A DNA stretch of 64,000 nt from Rhodospirillales bacterium (lineage in GTDB: Bacteria > Pseudomonadota > Alphaproteobacteria > Rhodospirillales > Shumkoniaceae), in NCBI GenBank assembly GCA_018432935.1, contig JAHDSF010000028.1, positions 1 to 64,000 on the forward strand. Reading direction: 5' to 3'. The notes under the pieces were generated by a model, which had not been told where the DNA came from, did not search any database, and saw nothing but the letters and a program-made list of their open reading frames with translations. Positions 52,882 through 61,410 of this stretch are shown here, piece by piece; positions within the stretch are counted from its first letter, which is position 1; every line of letters begins with the position of its first letter. A program made the translations under genes and the position numbers.

Positions 52882-54089
52882 AGCGTCACCCCGTCGTGCT
52901 TCGCGATCGTGCCGAGATCCTTGTCGCCGCGGCCGCTCAGGTTGACGATCATCAGGTGGTCCTTGGCAAGGGACCCGGCGATCTTAGCCGCGTACGCCAG
53001 GGCATGCGACGACTCCAGGGCCGGGATGATGCCTTCGAGTTGGGTGCACAGCCGGAACGCCGCCACCGCCTCGTCATCGGTCGCCGAGACGTACTCGATG
53101 CGGCCGACGTCGCGCAGCCACGCGTGCTCGGGCCCGACGCCCGGATAGTCCAGTCCGGCAGAGATCGAGTGGGCCTCGATGATCTGGCCGTCATCGTCCT
53201 GGAGCAGATAGGTCCGGTTGCCGTGCAGCACGCCGGGGCGGCCGGCGTTGATGCTGGCGGCATGGCGTCCGGTCTCGATCCCCTCGCCGGCCGCCTCGAC
53301 CGCAATCAGTCGAACGTCGGGCTCGTCGAGGAACGGGAACAGCAGGCCCATCGCGTTGGAGCCGCCGCCGATGCAGGCGACCAGGCTGTCGGGCAGGCGC
53401 CCTTCCGCCTCCAGCAACTGCTCCCTCGCCTCCTCGCCGATCACGCATTGGAAGTCGCGGACCATGCTCGGATACGGGTGCGGCCCGGCGGTCGTGCCCA
53501 TCAGATAATAGGTGTCGGCGACGTTGGCGACCCAGTCGCGCATCGCCTCGTTCATCGCGTCTTTGAGCGTCGCGGCACCGGAGTCGACCGGTCGGACCTC
53601 GGCCCCCAGCATCTTCATCCGGTAGACGTTGGGCGCCTGCCGCTCGATGTCGGTGCGACCCATGTAGATGACGCACTTCATATCGAAGAGGGCGCACACG
53701 GTCGCCGTCGCCACCCCATGCTGCCCGGCCCCGGTTTCGGCGATGATGCGGTTCCGCCCCATCCGCTTGGCCAACAGAGCCTGGCCGATGCAGTTGTTGA
53801 TCTTGTGGGCGCCGGTGTGGTTGAGGTCCTCGCGTTTGAGGTAGATGCGGGCCCCGCCGAATTTCTCGCTAAGCCGCCGCGCGAAGTAGAGAGGGCTCGG
53901 CCGACCCACGTAGTGCGTCAGATGCCACCGCAGGGCGGCGCCGAACTCCGGATCCGCTTGCGCCTCTTCGTAGGCGCGCTCGAGCTCGAGGATGAGCGGC
54001 ATCAGCGTCTCGGCGACGTAGCGCCCGCCGTAGATCCCGAAGTGTCCGTTCTCGTCGGGCCCGCCCCGGTAGGTGTTGGGCTGCATCAT
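52878..54089 (-). CDS. trpB: Tryptophan synthase beta subunit
   Basis: The 403-residue PLP enzyme joins indole and serine to make tryptophan. The PLP lysine is Lys96 in [19 protein letters not shown], the GGGSNAMG phosphate loop and SGRGDKD are all present. It is the first gene of the leftward unit. trpF, which often precedes trpB in alphaproteobacteria, is not here; the upstream gene is the CobS-like one. Confidence 0.95.
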   Translation of the reverse strand: MMQPNTYRGGPDENGHFGIYGGRYVAETLMPLILELERAYEEAQADPEFGAALRWHLTHYVGRPSPLYFARRLSEKFGGARIYLKREDLNHTGAHKINNCIGQALLAKRMGRNRIIAETGAGQHGVATATVCALFDMKCVIYMGRTDIERQAPNVYRMKMLGAEVRPVDSGAATLKDAMNEAMRDWVANVADTYYLMGTTAGPHPYPSMVRDFQCVIGEEAREQLLEAEGRLPDSLVACIGGGSNAMGLLFPFLDEPDVRLIAVEAAGEGIETGRHAASINAGRPGVLHGNRTYLLQDDDGQIIEAHSISAGLDYPGVGPEHAWLRDVGRIEYVSATDDEAVAAFRLCTQLEGIIPALESSHALAYAAKIAGSLAKDHLMIVNLSGRGDKDLGTIAKHDGVTL

Positions 54090-54201
54090 GTCGTGTGCTC
54101 GGTGGTTCGCAAGGCCGGTACCTTACCCACAACCCGAGCGCCGACAAAGCCGTTTTTTGCGGCGACGCCCTACAACCCCGAAAATTCGTGCAAGTGCGCA
54201 C

Positions 54202-54954
54202 TCACTCCCAAAGCGTGACGACGCTTGCCGCAAGCAAGAATGCAGCCTCGACGACGCCTTGCGCCGCGGCCACGGCGCACGCCGGCGAACCGGCCAGATA
54301 TCGCCGGGCGAGCTTGAGCAGCAGGGCGCCCGTAACGACACTGGCTGCCAGTGCGACGAGCCAAGTCCCGATCCCGACGAACAGGGCGAAAAACCCGCCT
54401 ACCGCCGCCGCGGCCCACGCATCACCGGCCGAAGGGCGGCTCGTGTCCGCTGGGTCGGGAGGCAGCAACGCGTTCATCAGAATCGGGATCGCCGCGCGCG
54501 AGGCCGCCCCCGCCCCGACCAACGCCGCCAGCGCGGCCCCGGTCGAGAGAAAGCTGCCAAGCGCGGCCGCCTTGACGCCGAGCAGGATCACGATCGCGGC
54601 GACGCCGGGCGCTCCCATGCGGCCGGGATCGCCTCCGCCGAGAGCGCCTACCGCCGCCGCGAGCCCTCCCTCGTGACGGCCGCCGGTCACCGTCACCGCC
54701 GCCGCCACGGCCAGCAGGGCGGCGGCCAACGGCGCCATCTCGGACCATGCGCAAACGGAGAAAACGATCCCCGACACCAGCCCGATCGCGGCACCGACGA
54801 TCGGGAACGCCCGGGTCACCTCTGCCGCCGGCCGCGGCACGCCTTCCGGCGCCAGCGGCAACCAGGTCAGCAAGGTGGCGGCGATTCGTGAATCGCGGTA
54901 CCAGGCGGCGAGCGCCTGATGGATATGGCCCCGGCGGGGCAGGTCGGCGGACAT
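54202..54954 (-). CDS. Degenerate CobS-like membrane protein
   Basis: The 250-residue protein has the polytopic membrane layout and the local sequence pattern of cobalamin-5'-phosphate synthase (FPIVGAAIGLVSGIVF, TGGRHEGGLA). However, the acidic motif normally reading HLDGLADTxDG is HEGGLAAAVGA here, the following RDSRxGTHG loop is reduced to GRMGAPG, and the C-terminal GDxxGA motif is AGSPACA. All expected metal-binding aspartates are therefore missing and the enzyme should be inactive as CobS. No other cobalamin gene is nearby. The ATG at 54954 aligns with the family start. Confidence 0.72.
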   Translation of the reverse strand: MSADLPRRGHIHQALAAWYRDSRIAATLLTWLPLAPEGVPRPAAEVTRAFPIVGAAIGLVSGIVFSVCAWSEMAPLAAALLAVAAAVTVTGGRHEGGLAAAVGALGGGDPGRMGAPGVAAIVILLGVKAAALGSFLSTGAALAALVGAGAASRAAIPILMNALLPPDPADTSRPSAGDAWAAAAVGGFFALFVGIGTWLVALAASVVTGALLLKLARRYLAGSPACAVAAAQGVVEAAFLLAASVVTLWE

Positions 54955-55210
54955 CGACGGAACAGCTTTTCTGGCGGGTTGACGTGCTTTTCGGTTATAG
55001 AGGTCCGGGCGCCGCTTTGGAAGGGCCTGGCGCGAACCTTTGACGCCTGCCGGGGAGAACATGGATGAGCAGGAGTGCGAAAGTCGGCGGCCGGGGTGTC
55101 GAAATCACAACGGTGCGTGCGCTCACTCGCACTATTTGGTCGTTCTGCGATGCCGCGGATGCTGCACCCCGATGCCGCCGGCGGACCCGGTACCGGGAGG
55201 GGTCGGTGTG

Positions 55211-55855
55211 ATGTGGCAGCTCGCTCTCGCTCTTGTCTTGTTCGCCGCGACCCACGCGGCGCCGGCCCACCCGGGCATCCGCAGCCGGCTGGTGCGGCTC
55301 ATGGGGCAACCGCTCTACCTGGTCGTCTATTCCGCGGCTTCTCTCGGCCTCTTGCTCTGGGTGGTGGCAGTTTACCGCGCAGCACCCTTCATCGAGGTCT
55401 GGGAGACCCCGGCGTGGTGGCGCCGGGCCGCGCTGATAGTCGTGGGACCCGCCGTGCTGCTGCTCGTTCTCGGCCTGCGCCCGCCCCAACCCGGCCAGCT
55501 CGGCGTCTATGCGATCACCCGCCACCCCGCGATGTGGGCTCTGGCCCTTTGGGCGGCCGTGCATGTCGTCGGCAACGGCGACGTCGCCTCGATTCTGATG
55601 TTTTCGCTCTTCGGTCTGCTTGCACTTCCGGGCGCTGCCAATGCCGGAAGGCGCTGGCGCAACGCCATGGGGGAGGACGGCTGGCAAAGGTTCGAAGCGG
55701 CTACGAACGTTGTGCCCTTCGTCGCCCTGGCGCGGGGCAGCGCCAAGCTTTCGCCGGCCCATATTCCCCCGCGCGGTCTCGTGCTTGCCGTTTCGATCTA
55801 TGCGGCGCTGGTGCTCCTGCACGGGCCGGTGATCGGCATCCCCCTCATCGAATGA
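55211..55855 (+). CDS. NnrU family membrane protein
   Basis: The 214-residue protein has about six membrane segments and family-type motifs: WQLALALVLFAATHAAPAHP at the start, GQPLYLVVYS, and RHPAMWALALWAAVHVVGNGD. NnrU proteins occur near denitrification genes but are widespread and of uncertain function; related domains are isoprenylcysteine methyltransferase-like. GGAGGGG precedes the ATG by about eight bases. No denitrification genes are adjacent; torA/torC are far away. Confidence 0.87.
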   Translation: MWQLALALVLFAATHAAPAHPGIRSRLVRLMGQPLYLVVYSAASLGLLLWVVAVYRAAPFIEVWETPAWWRRAALIVVGPAVLLLVLGLRPPQPGQLGVYAITRHPAMWALALWAAVHVVGNGDVASILMFSLFGLLALPGAANAGRRWRNAMGEDGWQRFEAATNVVPFVALARGSAKLSPAHIPPRGLVLAVSIYAALVLLHGPVIGIPLIE

Positions 55856-55861
55856 GAGCGA

Positions 55862-56074
55862 TTACGAGCGGTCCCCGCGCGGCCGCGGGGAGCGCTTGAT
55901 CTCGACCGCGACGCTGCGGCCGCTCGAACTCCCCGAACGGCCGGCCGGCTGGCGCCGCTGCTTCCCCTTCTCCGAAACCAGCCACATGCGCCGGACGCGG
56001 CGCACCTCTTCGTCGATCTCGGAATCCGTGGGGACCGGTTCGGGAGGGATCTCCTTCCCGTCGTCGTCCTTCAT
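55862..56074 (-). CDS. Small charged protein (unknown)
   Basis: The 70-residue product starts at an ATG preceded by GGGAG. The first 45 residues are acidic then mixed (EIPPEPVPTDSEIDEEVRRVRRMW), and the tail is basic and serine-rich. It looks intrinsically disordered with one short helix. No family recognised. It is convergent with NnrU, six bases apart. Confidence 0.5.
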   Translation of the reverse strand: MKDDDGKEIPPEPVPTDSEIDEEVRRVRRMWLVSEKGKQRRQPAGRSGSSSGRSVAVEIKRSPRPRGDRS

Positions 56075-56498
56075 TGACAACTCCCATCGTCGTTTGCGTT
56101 CGACACAGTCCCGCCGCAACGTCCGACTGCCGCACGCCTTCCCGAGCGCATGACGTCCGCGAATTTCTGGAGCGCTTAGTCTCAATCTGCAGGCGGGAAA
56201 CGCCCTGATCCTAGGCGTGTTCTTGAGATGGGTGCAAGAGGGGGAAGGCGCAAGGACATTCACTTTCTACTTCGGCTCGCGAAATGCCCACTTGCGTCCG
56301 GACCCCGCACTGTCGGGAGTGGCGGTTATTGCTCGAGAATATCGCGGCGGACGGCCAGCACGCCGCCAGAGATATCGCTATGCTCGCGTCATGGCAGTCG
56401 AGGCAACTTGAAGTCGCGGCAAGAATAGGCCATATTACGAGAGAGCGGACAATTGTTGTGGGTTTTTGTGGCCGCTCCTAATCCCTTCGAGGATGCGA
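56075..56498. other. Gene-free stretch
   Basis: About 420 bases between two small divergent genes. It is somewhat lower in GC than its surroundings. Short frames exist on the plus strand but their composition is poor and none has a ribosome site. No tRNA or clear hairpin was found. Confidence 0.5.
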
Positions 56499-56891
56499 AT
56501 GTCTATTTATGAGAAGAGTCGCTCTCCCGCGGTCGCGAGGCCGCGGAAGCGGGCGCCCAAGGCCGCAGCACCGGCGGCACCCCTCGGCGACCGCACGGTC
56601 TCGGAGATCACGCACGATGAGACCCGTTCAGTCTACGTTCAGGTCTGGCGCGGCTCGCGGCGCCCGGACGTGTTCATCGCCAAGACCCCGCAGGCGGCCG
56701 GGGTGACGCCGGAAGACTGGCTGGCCCTGCGGGCCTGGCGAAAGCGCGCGTTGAGCGCGGCAGAATTCGCCCGCCACGATGTCGCCTCCCATGTCACGGC
56801 GGCGGCGGCCCGGGACATTCTGACCGATCGCATCAGGAAGCTCCATGCGGCAGGGCTCGCCGTGATCAATCAGGTGCCTCCCAGTTGCTGA
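56499..56891 (+). CDS. Hypothetical protein
   Basis: The 130-residue protein has a basic, alanine/proline-rich N-terminus (about 1-35) and a compact second half: SVYVQVWRGSRRPDVFIAKTP, then ALRAWRKRALSAAEFARHD and DILTDRIRKLHAAGL, which read as beta strands followed by helices. No motif is recognised. ATG at 56499 is six bases after GAGG; the ATG at 56493 overlaps that site. A run of 208 non-coding bases follows before rhlE. Confidence 0.5.
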   Translation: MSIYEKSRSPAVARPRKRAPKAAAPAAPLGDRTVSEITHDETRSVYVQVWRGSRRPDVFIAKTPQAAGVTPEDWLALRAWRKRALSAAEFARHDVASHVTAAAARDILTDRIRKLHAAGLAVINQVPPSC

Positions 56892-57099
56892 AGACGACGT
56901 TTGACTTTTTCGCACAGCCGTGCGACAAGCCCGCGACTGCAGGTGCTCCAGCCGCGTAAGGACGATCTTGTCCTCCTGTCGAGCGCCTGAACACTACCGA
57001 CACCGATAAGCCCAGGACGCGGGGCTTCTCCCCAAAAGGAATTCGGTCGACCGCGGTTTCCCCGCCTCTCGCGCGATGGGACGCGCAAGTCGGCCTGGC

Positions 57100-58428
57100 A
57101 TGAAAGAACGCTCATTGACGAACTTTTCCGATCTCGGCCTCGCCGAGCCTCTCCTTCGCGCAATCGAGCGCGAGGGCTATTCCACCCCGACCCCGATCCA
57201 GGCCCAGACCGTGCCCCACCTCCGCGACGGCCGCGACGTGCTCGGCATCGCCCAGACCGGCACCGGCAAGACCGCTGCCTTCGCGCTGCCGATCCTGCAT
57301 CGGCTATTGCAGAACCCCGGCGCCGCGCCGGCGCGGGGCTGCCGCGCCCTGGTGCTGGCGCCGACCCGCGAGCTGGCGGCCCAGATCGCTGACGGCTTCC
57401 GCGCCTACGGCCGCTTCACCGCGACCTCGGTCGCGGTCGTAGTCGGCGGCGTCAAGGCCGGCCCGCAGATCGCCGCGCTCCGGCGCGGCGTCGACGTGCT
57501 GGTCGCGACGCCCGGCCGGCTGATCGACCATCTGGAAGCCGGCGTCGCCCGTCTCGACGCGACCGGGATCGTCGTCCTCGACGAGGCCGACCACATGCTC
57601 GACCTCGGCTTCCTGGTACCGATCCGACGCATCCTCAAGACCCTGCCGGCGGCTCGCCAGACCGCCTTCTTCTCGGCCACCATGCCGCCGCGGATCGGCG
57701 AACTGGCCGCCGAGATGCTGCGCAACCCGGCCAAGGTAGCGGTGGCGCCCGTCGCCACCACCGTCGAAACCGTGAGCCAGCAGGTCTTCTTCGTCGAGGC
57801 GGCGCGCAAGCGCTCCCTGCTGGTCGACCTCCTGGCCAAGCCCGAGTTCGCGCGCACCCTGGTCTTCACCCGCACCAAGCACGGCGCCGATCGCGTGACC
57901 CGCCACCTGGAATCAGCCGGCGTCCCGGCCGCGGCGATCCACGGCAACAAGAGCCAGGTGCAGCGCGAGCGGGCGCTGGCCGGGTTCAAGGCAGGGCAGA
58001 CCCGCGTCCTGGTGGCGACCGACATCGCCGCGCGCGGGGTCGACGTCGACGGCATCACCCATGTCGTCAACTTCGAACTGCCTAACGTGCCCGAGACCTA
58101 CGTCCACCGCATCGGCCGCACCGCGCGGGCCGGCGCTTCCGGCGTCGCGATCTCGTTCTGCGACGAGGCCGAGCGCGCCTACTTGCGCGACATCGAGAAG
58201 CTGACCCGGCGCAGCCTGAACGTCGCCGGGGGACGTCCGGCCGCGAAGGCGGAGGCCCCTCAAGCCGATGCCGGCAAGTCGGGCGAAGCGGCCCGCAAGC
58301 CGGCGAAGGCGAAGCGCTTCAAGGGAGCGAAGCCGTGGCGCGACGCTCCGAAGCCGGCACCGAGGGGCACCGACTCAAGCCCCTTCAAGACGCTGGTCCG
58401 CGAGATTGGCACGCGAAAGGCGGCCTGA
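57100..58428 (+). CDS. rhlE: DEAD-box RNA helicase, RhlE type
   Basis: The 442-residue helicase has the Q motif (TPTPIQ), Walker A AQTGTGKT, PTRELA, VATPGRL, DEAD, SAT, and the C-terminal RGVDV and HRIGRTARAG motifs. The basic, alanine/lysine-rich C-terminal tail (about 365-442) is typical of RhlE-type enzymes of ribosome assembly and RNA decay. The ATG at 57100 is used; a TTG at 57115 would give the tighter start LTNFSDL. Confidence 0.9.
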   Translation: MKERSLTNFSDLGLAEPLLRAIEREGYSTPTPIQAQTVPHLRDGRDVLGIAQTGTGKTAAFALPILHRLLQNPGAAPARGCRALVLAPTRELAAQIADGFRAYGRFTATSVAVVVGGVKAGPQIAALRRGVDVLVATPGRLIDHLEAGVARLDATGIVVLDEADHMLDLGFLVPIRRILKTLPAARQTAFFSATMPPRIGELAAEMLRNPAKVAVAPVATTVETVSQQVFFVEAARKRSLLVDLLAKPEFARTLVFTRTKHGADRVTRHLESAGVPAAAIHGNKSQVQRERALAGFKAGQTRVLVATDIAARGVDVDGITHVVNFELPNVPETYVHRIGRTARAGASGVAISFCDEAERAYLRDIEKLTRRSLNVAGGRPAAKAEAPQADAGKSGEAARKPAKAKRFKGAKPWRDAPKPAPRGTDSSPFKTLVREIGTRKAA

Positions 58429-58450
58429 TCTCCCCGCAGGATCCTGGCCG

Positions 58451-58482
58451 GCCGCCATTCCCGCGCAGGCGGGAATGGCGGC
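58451..58482. repeat. Palindromic repeat / two-way terminator
   Basis: GCCGCCATTCCCGC (58451-58464) and GCGGGAATGGCGGC (58469-58482) form a perfect 14-bp stem with a GCAG loop between convergent rhlE and the ABC permease gene. The CATTCCCGCGCAGGCGGGAATG core is a repeat I know to recur in proteobacterial intergenic DNA. It lies 22 bases beyond the rhlE stop. Confidence 0.65.
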
Positions 58483-58488
58483 TTGGCG

Positions 58489-59319
58489 CTACTCCCCCTG
58501 CTGCAGCAGGAGCCCGCGCCGCCGGGCGACGTGGATGCTGTACACGAACCAGCCCGCGGTGAGGGCGAGATAGACGAGGTTGAGCGCCAGCGAGGCGAGG
58601 AAGAGGTCGACCCGGAACCGACCGTCGAACAGGACTGCACGCATCCCCTCGAAGACGTAGGACGAGGGCAGCAGCCCCGAGACCCACTCCAGCCAGTCCG
58701 GCAGCGTTGCAACCGGGTAGTAGACGCCGGAGAACGGCTGGATCGCGAAGATCGCGACCCAGGCCAGGCTTTCGGCGCCAAGCCCGAAGCGCAGCACCAG
58801 CGACGAGACGAACAGCCCGATGCTCCAGCCGAACATCAGCAGGCTGAAGAAGAAGGCGACCAGCGGCAGGCCGAGGCTGAACACCCACACGTCGTAGAGC
58901 GGCAGCGACAACAGCGCCGCCGGGGTGACGCTGATGACGGTGCGGATCAGGCTCATGATCATCATCGCCAGGGCCAGCTCGTGCGGCCGCAGCGGGCTGA
59001 CGAAGAGAGGCGCCAGATTGCGCGCCCACATCTCCTCCATGAAGCTGAGCGAGACCCCCAGGTTCGACCGGAACAGGATGTCCCACAGCAGCACGGCGCT
59101 GATCAGCACCCCCGCGGCCTCCGCCACCCACGAGCTGTGGCGCAGGAAGAACATCGTTATGAAGCCCCACAGCAGCATCTGCATGGTGGGCCAGTAGGCG
59201 AGTTCGAGAACGCGCGGCAACGAACGCCGCATCACGAACAGATGACGCAGGATGACGGCGTAGATCCGCCGCATCGATGACCCGGCCTCGCGGCGGGCGG
59301 GCGCCACGGTGTCCCTCAT
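58489..59319 (-). CDS. ABC-2 type exporter permease
   Basis: The 276-residue membrane protein has six predicted helices and the ABC-2 permease layout, with a family-typical FSGVYYPVATLPDWLEWVSGLLPSSYVFEG segment near residue 200 (the conserved P and W region). It pairs with the ATPase whose stop overlaps its ATG by four bases. NodJ/DrrB-like; substrate could be a lipid, polysaccharide or drug. Confidence 0.87.
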   Translation of the reverse strand: MRDTVAPARREAGSSMRRIYAVILRHLFVMRRSLPRVLELAYWPTMQMLLWGFITMFFLRHSSWVAEAAGVLISAVLLWDILFRSNLGVSLSFMEEMWARNLAPLFVSPLRPHELALAMMIMSLIRTVISVTPAALLSLPLYDVWVFSLGLPLVAFFFSLLMFGWSIGLFVSSLVLRFGLGAESLAWVAIFAIQPFSGVYYPVATLPDWLEWVSGLLPSSYVFEGMRAVLFDGRFRVDLFLASLALNLVYLALTAGWFVYSIHVARRRGLLLQQGE

Positions 59320-60086
59320 GGCGCGTCGGCCCTTTCGTCGCTCTGCCGGCGGCCGCGGGCGATGTCGAGGAAGACTTCCTCCAGGTTGGCGCGGCCGTAA
59401 CGGGCGACCAGCTCGGCGGGCGAGCCGCGATCGACGATGCGGCCCGTCTTCATCATCAGGACGCGGTCGCACATCCGCTCGACCTCGCCCATGTTGTGCG
59501 AGGCCAGCAGGATGGTGGCGCCGGTCCGTTCCCGGAACCGCTCGAGATAGCTGCGGATCCAATCGGCGGTATCGGGATCGAGCGAGGCGGTGGGCTCGTC
59601 CAGCAGCAGCAGCTCCGGCTCGTTGAGCAGCGACTTGGCCAGCGCCACCCGGGTCTTCTGGCCGGCCGAAAGGCTGCCGTTGGGGCGGTCGAGGAACTGC
59701 TCGATGTCGAGATCGCCGGCGAGGGCCGCGATTCGCGCGCCGATGTCGGCGATCCCGTAGAGGTGGCCGTACACCACCAGGTTCTCGCGCACCGTCAGCC
59801 GCCGCGGCAGATCGACGTAGGGCGACGAGAAGTTGATGCGCGGCAGCACGCGGTAGCGCTGCCGCAGCATGTCGGTGCCGAACAGCCGCACCTCGCCTGC
59901 GGTCGGCAGCAGGAGCCCCAGCAGGATGGCGATGGTGGTCGTCTTGCCCGCCCCGTTGCCGCCCAACAGGGCGGTGGTCGAGCCCTCGGGGACGTCGAAG
60001 TCGATCGCATCCACAGCAGCAACCGGGCCGAACCTCTTGCTCAGCCCGCGCACGGAAATCGCCTGCGAACGTGGAGAATCCTTCAT
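59316..60086 (-). CDS. ABC transporter ATP-binding protein
   Basis: The 256-residue ATPase has Walker A GGNGAGKTT, Q-loop region, signature LSAGQKTR, Walker B LLLLDEPTASLD and the switch His in LLASHNM. It resembles the DrrA/NodI/CcmA group that drives ABC-2 exporters, and is coupled to the permease gene by an ATGA overlap. It starts 39 bases after the stop of the upstream EAL-like gene, so the four leftward genes may share a transcript. Confidence 0.9.
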   Translation of the reverse strand: MKDSPRSQAISVRGLSKRFGPVAAVDAIDFDVPEGSTTALLGGNGAGKTTTIAILLGLLLPTAGEVRLFGTDMLRQRYRVLPRINFSSPYVDLPRRLTVRENLVVYGHLYGIADIGARIAALAGDLDIEQFLDRPNGSLSAGQKTRVALAKSLLNEPELLLLDEPTASLDPDTADWIRSYLERFRERTGATILLASHNMGEVERMCDRVLMMKTGRIVDRGSPAELVARYGRANLEEVFLDIARGRRQSDERADAP

Positions 60087-60125
60087 CGACCGATCACCGA
60101 ACCCGCTTCCTTCCGGGAGGTTCCG

Positions 60126-61388
60126 TCAGGTCCGGCGGCCACGCCGCTTGAGCCGCATGAGCTCCCGCTTCCGGCTGTCCTCGACGATCAGGCTCTCGAC
60201 GTGGCGCCCCTGGAACACGGAAATCCCGACCGAGCGGCCGAAATCGACCGCTTCCCGGCCATCGCACCGGCACATGATGACGCGGCTGGGCCCTGCCCGC
60301 TCGACCAGACCTTTGATCCTGGCGTACGCCCCGGCACCCCCGTCAACCATGTCGGGGTGCCACACCAGCTTGACAAGGTCGGCGCCCAGCCGTTCGCGGT
60401 CGATCAGCGGCATCGTATGGTGGGTGAGCCCGTCGATGCACAGCCGGTAGCCACGCTCGCGCACGAACTCGCGGGCGAAGAAGTAGGCGCCGAGGTCGGC
60501 GAAGACGTCCACCTTCTGCAGCTCGAGGATCATGCTGCCGCGTCGCTTCGCCGGAAGCCCATCGTCGAAGGCGGTGAACTCGGGCGTCAGCAAGGTCGCG
60601 ATGTTGACGTTGAAGCTGACGTCGCCGCTGACGTGAAGCGTCTCGGCATTAGCCAGCAGCGACAGCATGCGGCGATCGAGGGTCTCGGTAAGGTGCTGGA
60701 ACAGCCACCGGTCCGACAGCAGGCTAACCCCGGGCAGCAGGGTCTCGCGCAGATCCTGAATCGAGATGAACAGCTCGCTGAACACCGGGCGCGGCCCCGC
60801 CTCCTCGCTGGCCAGATCGCATGCATACTGGCGCCGCACGTGATTGGAGAGATCCGCCCTCGCCAAGCCCTGCTCTACCCGCGCCAGTACCTCCGGGGTC
60901 AGGGGTTCGCCGGCGATGACCTGCTCGCGGGCCAGCCGCTCCCCCTGACGCTCGTCCTCCCGCCTTCCGGCGGCGACGAGGTCGCGGGCGAGGTCGACCA
61001 CCTCCTGGTACTGGGCGTCCACGTTGTACCAGGTGCAGAGCCGGCTTGTCCGCGGATCGTCACCGGTCACCAGCGGGTCGTCGCCGAACAGGAAGCGCAC
61101 CTTTTGCACCGCCGTCTCGACCTCGCCCTGCACCTCCTTCTTGTAGACCACGAAGACGTCGCCGCTGCCGAGGCTGAACAGCTGCGCCATCAGCCTCTTG
61201 ATCATCGCTTCGAAGCTGTTGGCGGCAGTCCGCAGGTGGTGTTCCCGCCGGTTGAAGGGAAGCAGCCCGGAAAGGTGCAGCAGCACGGCACGACGGTCGC
61301 GGCGGATGTTCTCGAGCCGGCGCACGTACTCGAGGAGAAGCTCTTCCTGGCTCCGCTGCTGCGGCCGCATCGACGATGTGCCAGGCAT
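60126..61388 (-). CDS. Divergent GGDEF/EAL-like protein (copy 1)
   Basis: The 420-residue protein has an N-terminal region (about 15-105) that faintly resembles a GGDEF domain without the motif, and a C-terminal EAL-like domain (about 200-400). Lined up with EAL phosphodiesterases, Glu205 (SELF), Asn262 (NVNIA), Glu289 (ILEL), Asp319, Lys340 (LVKL) and Gln393 (FQG) match catalytic-site positions, but the second Asp of DDFG is Gly320. Cyclic-di-GMP hydrolysis is therefore doubtful; binding or signalling is possible. Its tandem paralogue lies 22 bases upstream. No membrane segment is present. Confidence 0.7.
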   Translation of the reverse strand: MPGTSSMRPQQRSQEELLLEYVRRLENIRRDRRAVLLHLSGLLPFNRREHHLRTAANSFEAMIKRLMAQLFSLGSGDVFVVYKKEVQGEVETAVQKVRFLFGDDPLVTGDDPRTSRLCTWYNVDAQYQEVVDLARDLVAAGRREDERQGERLAREQVIAGEPLTPEVLARVEQGLARADLSNHVRRQYACDLASEEAGPRPVFSELFISIQDLRETLLPGVSLLSDRWLFQHLTETLDRRMLSLLANAETLHVSGDVSFNVNIATLLTPEFTAFDDGLPAKRRGSMILELQKVDVFADLGAYFFAREFVRERGYRLCIDGLTHHTMPLIDRERLGADLVKLVWHPDMVDGGAGAYARIKGLVERAGPSRVIMCRCDGREAVDFGRSVGISVFQGRHVESLIVEDSRKRELMRLKRRGRRT

Positions 61389-61410
61389 GCCCGGGTCGTC
61401 CTTCTTCCGC

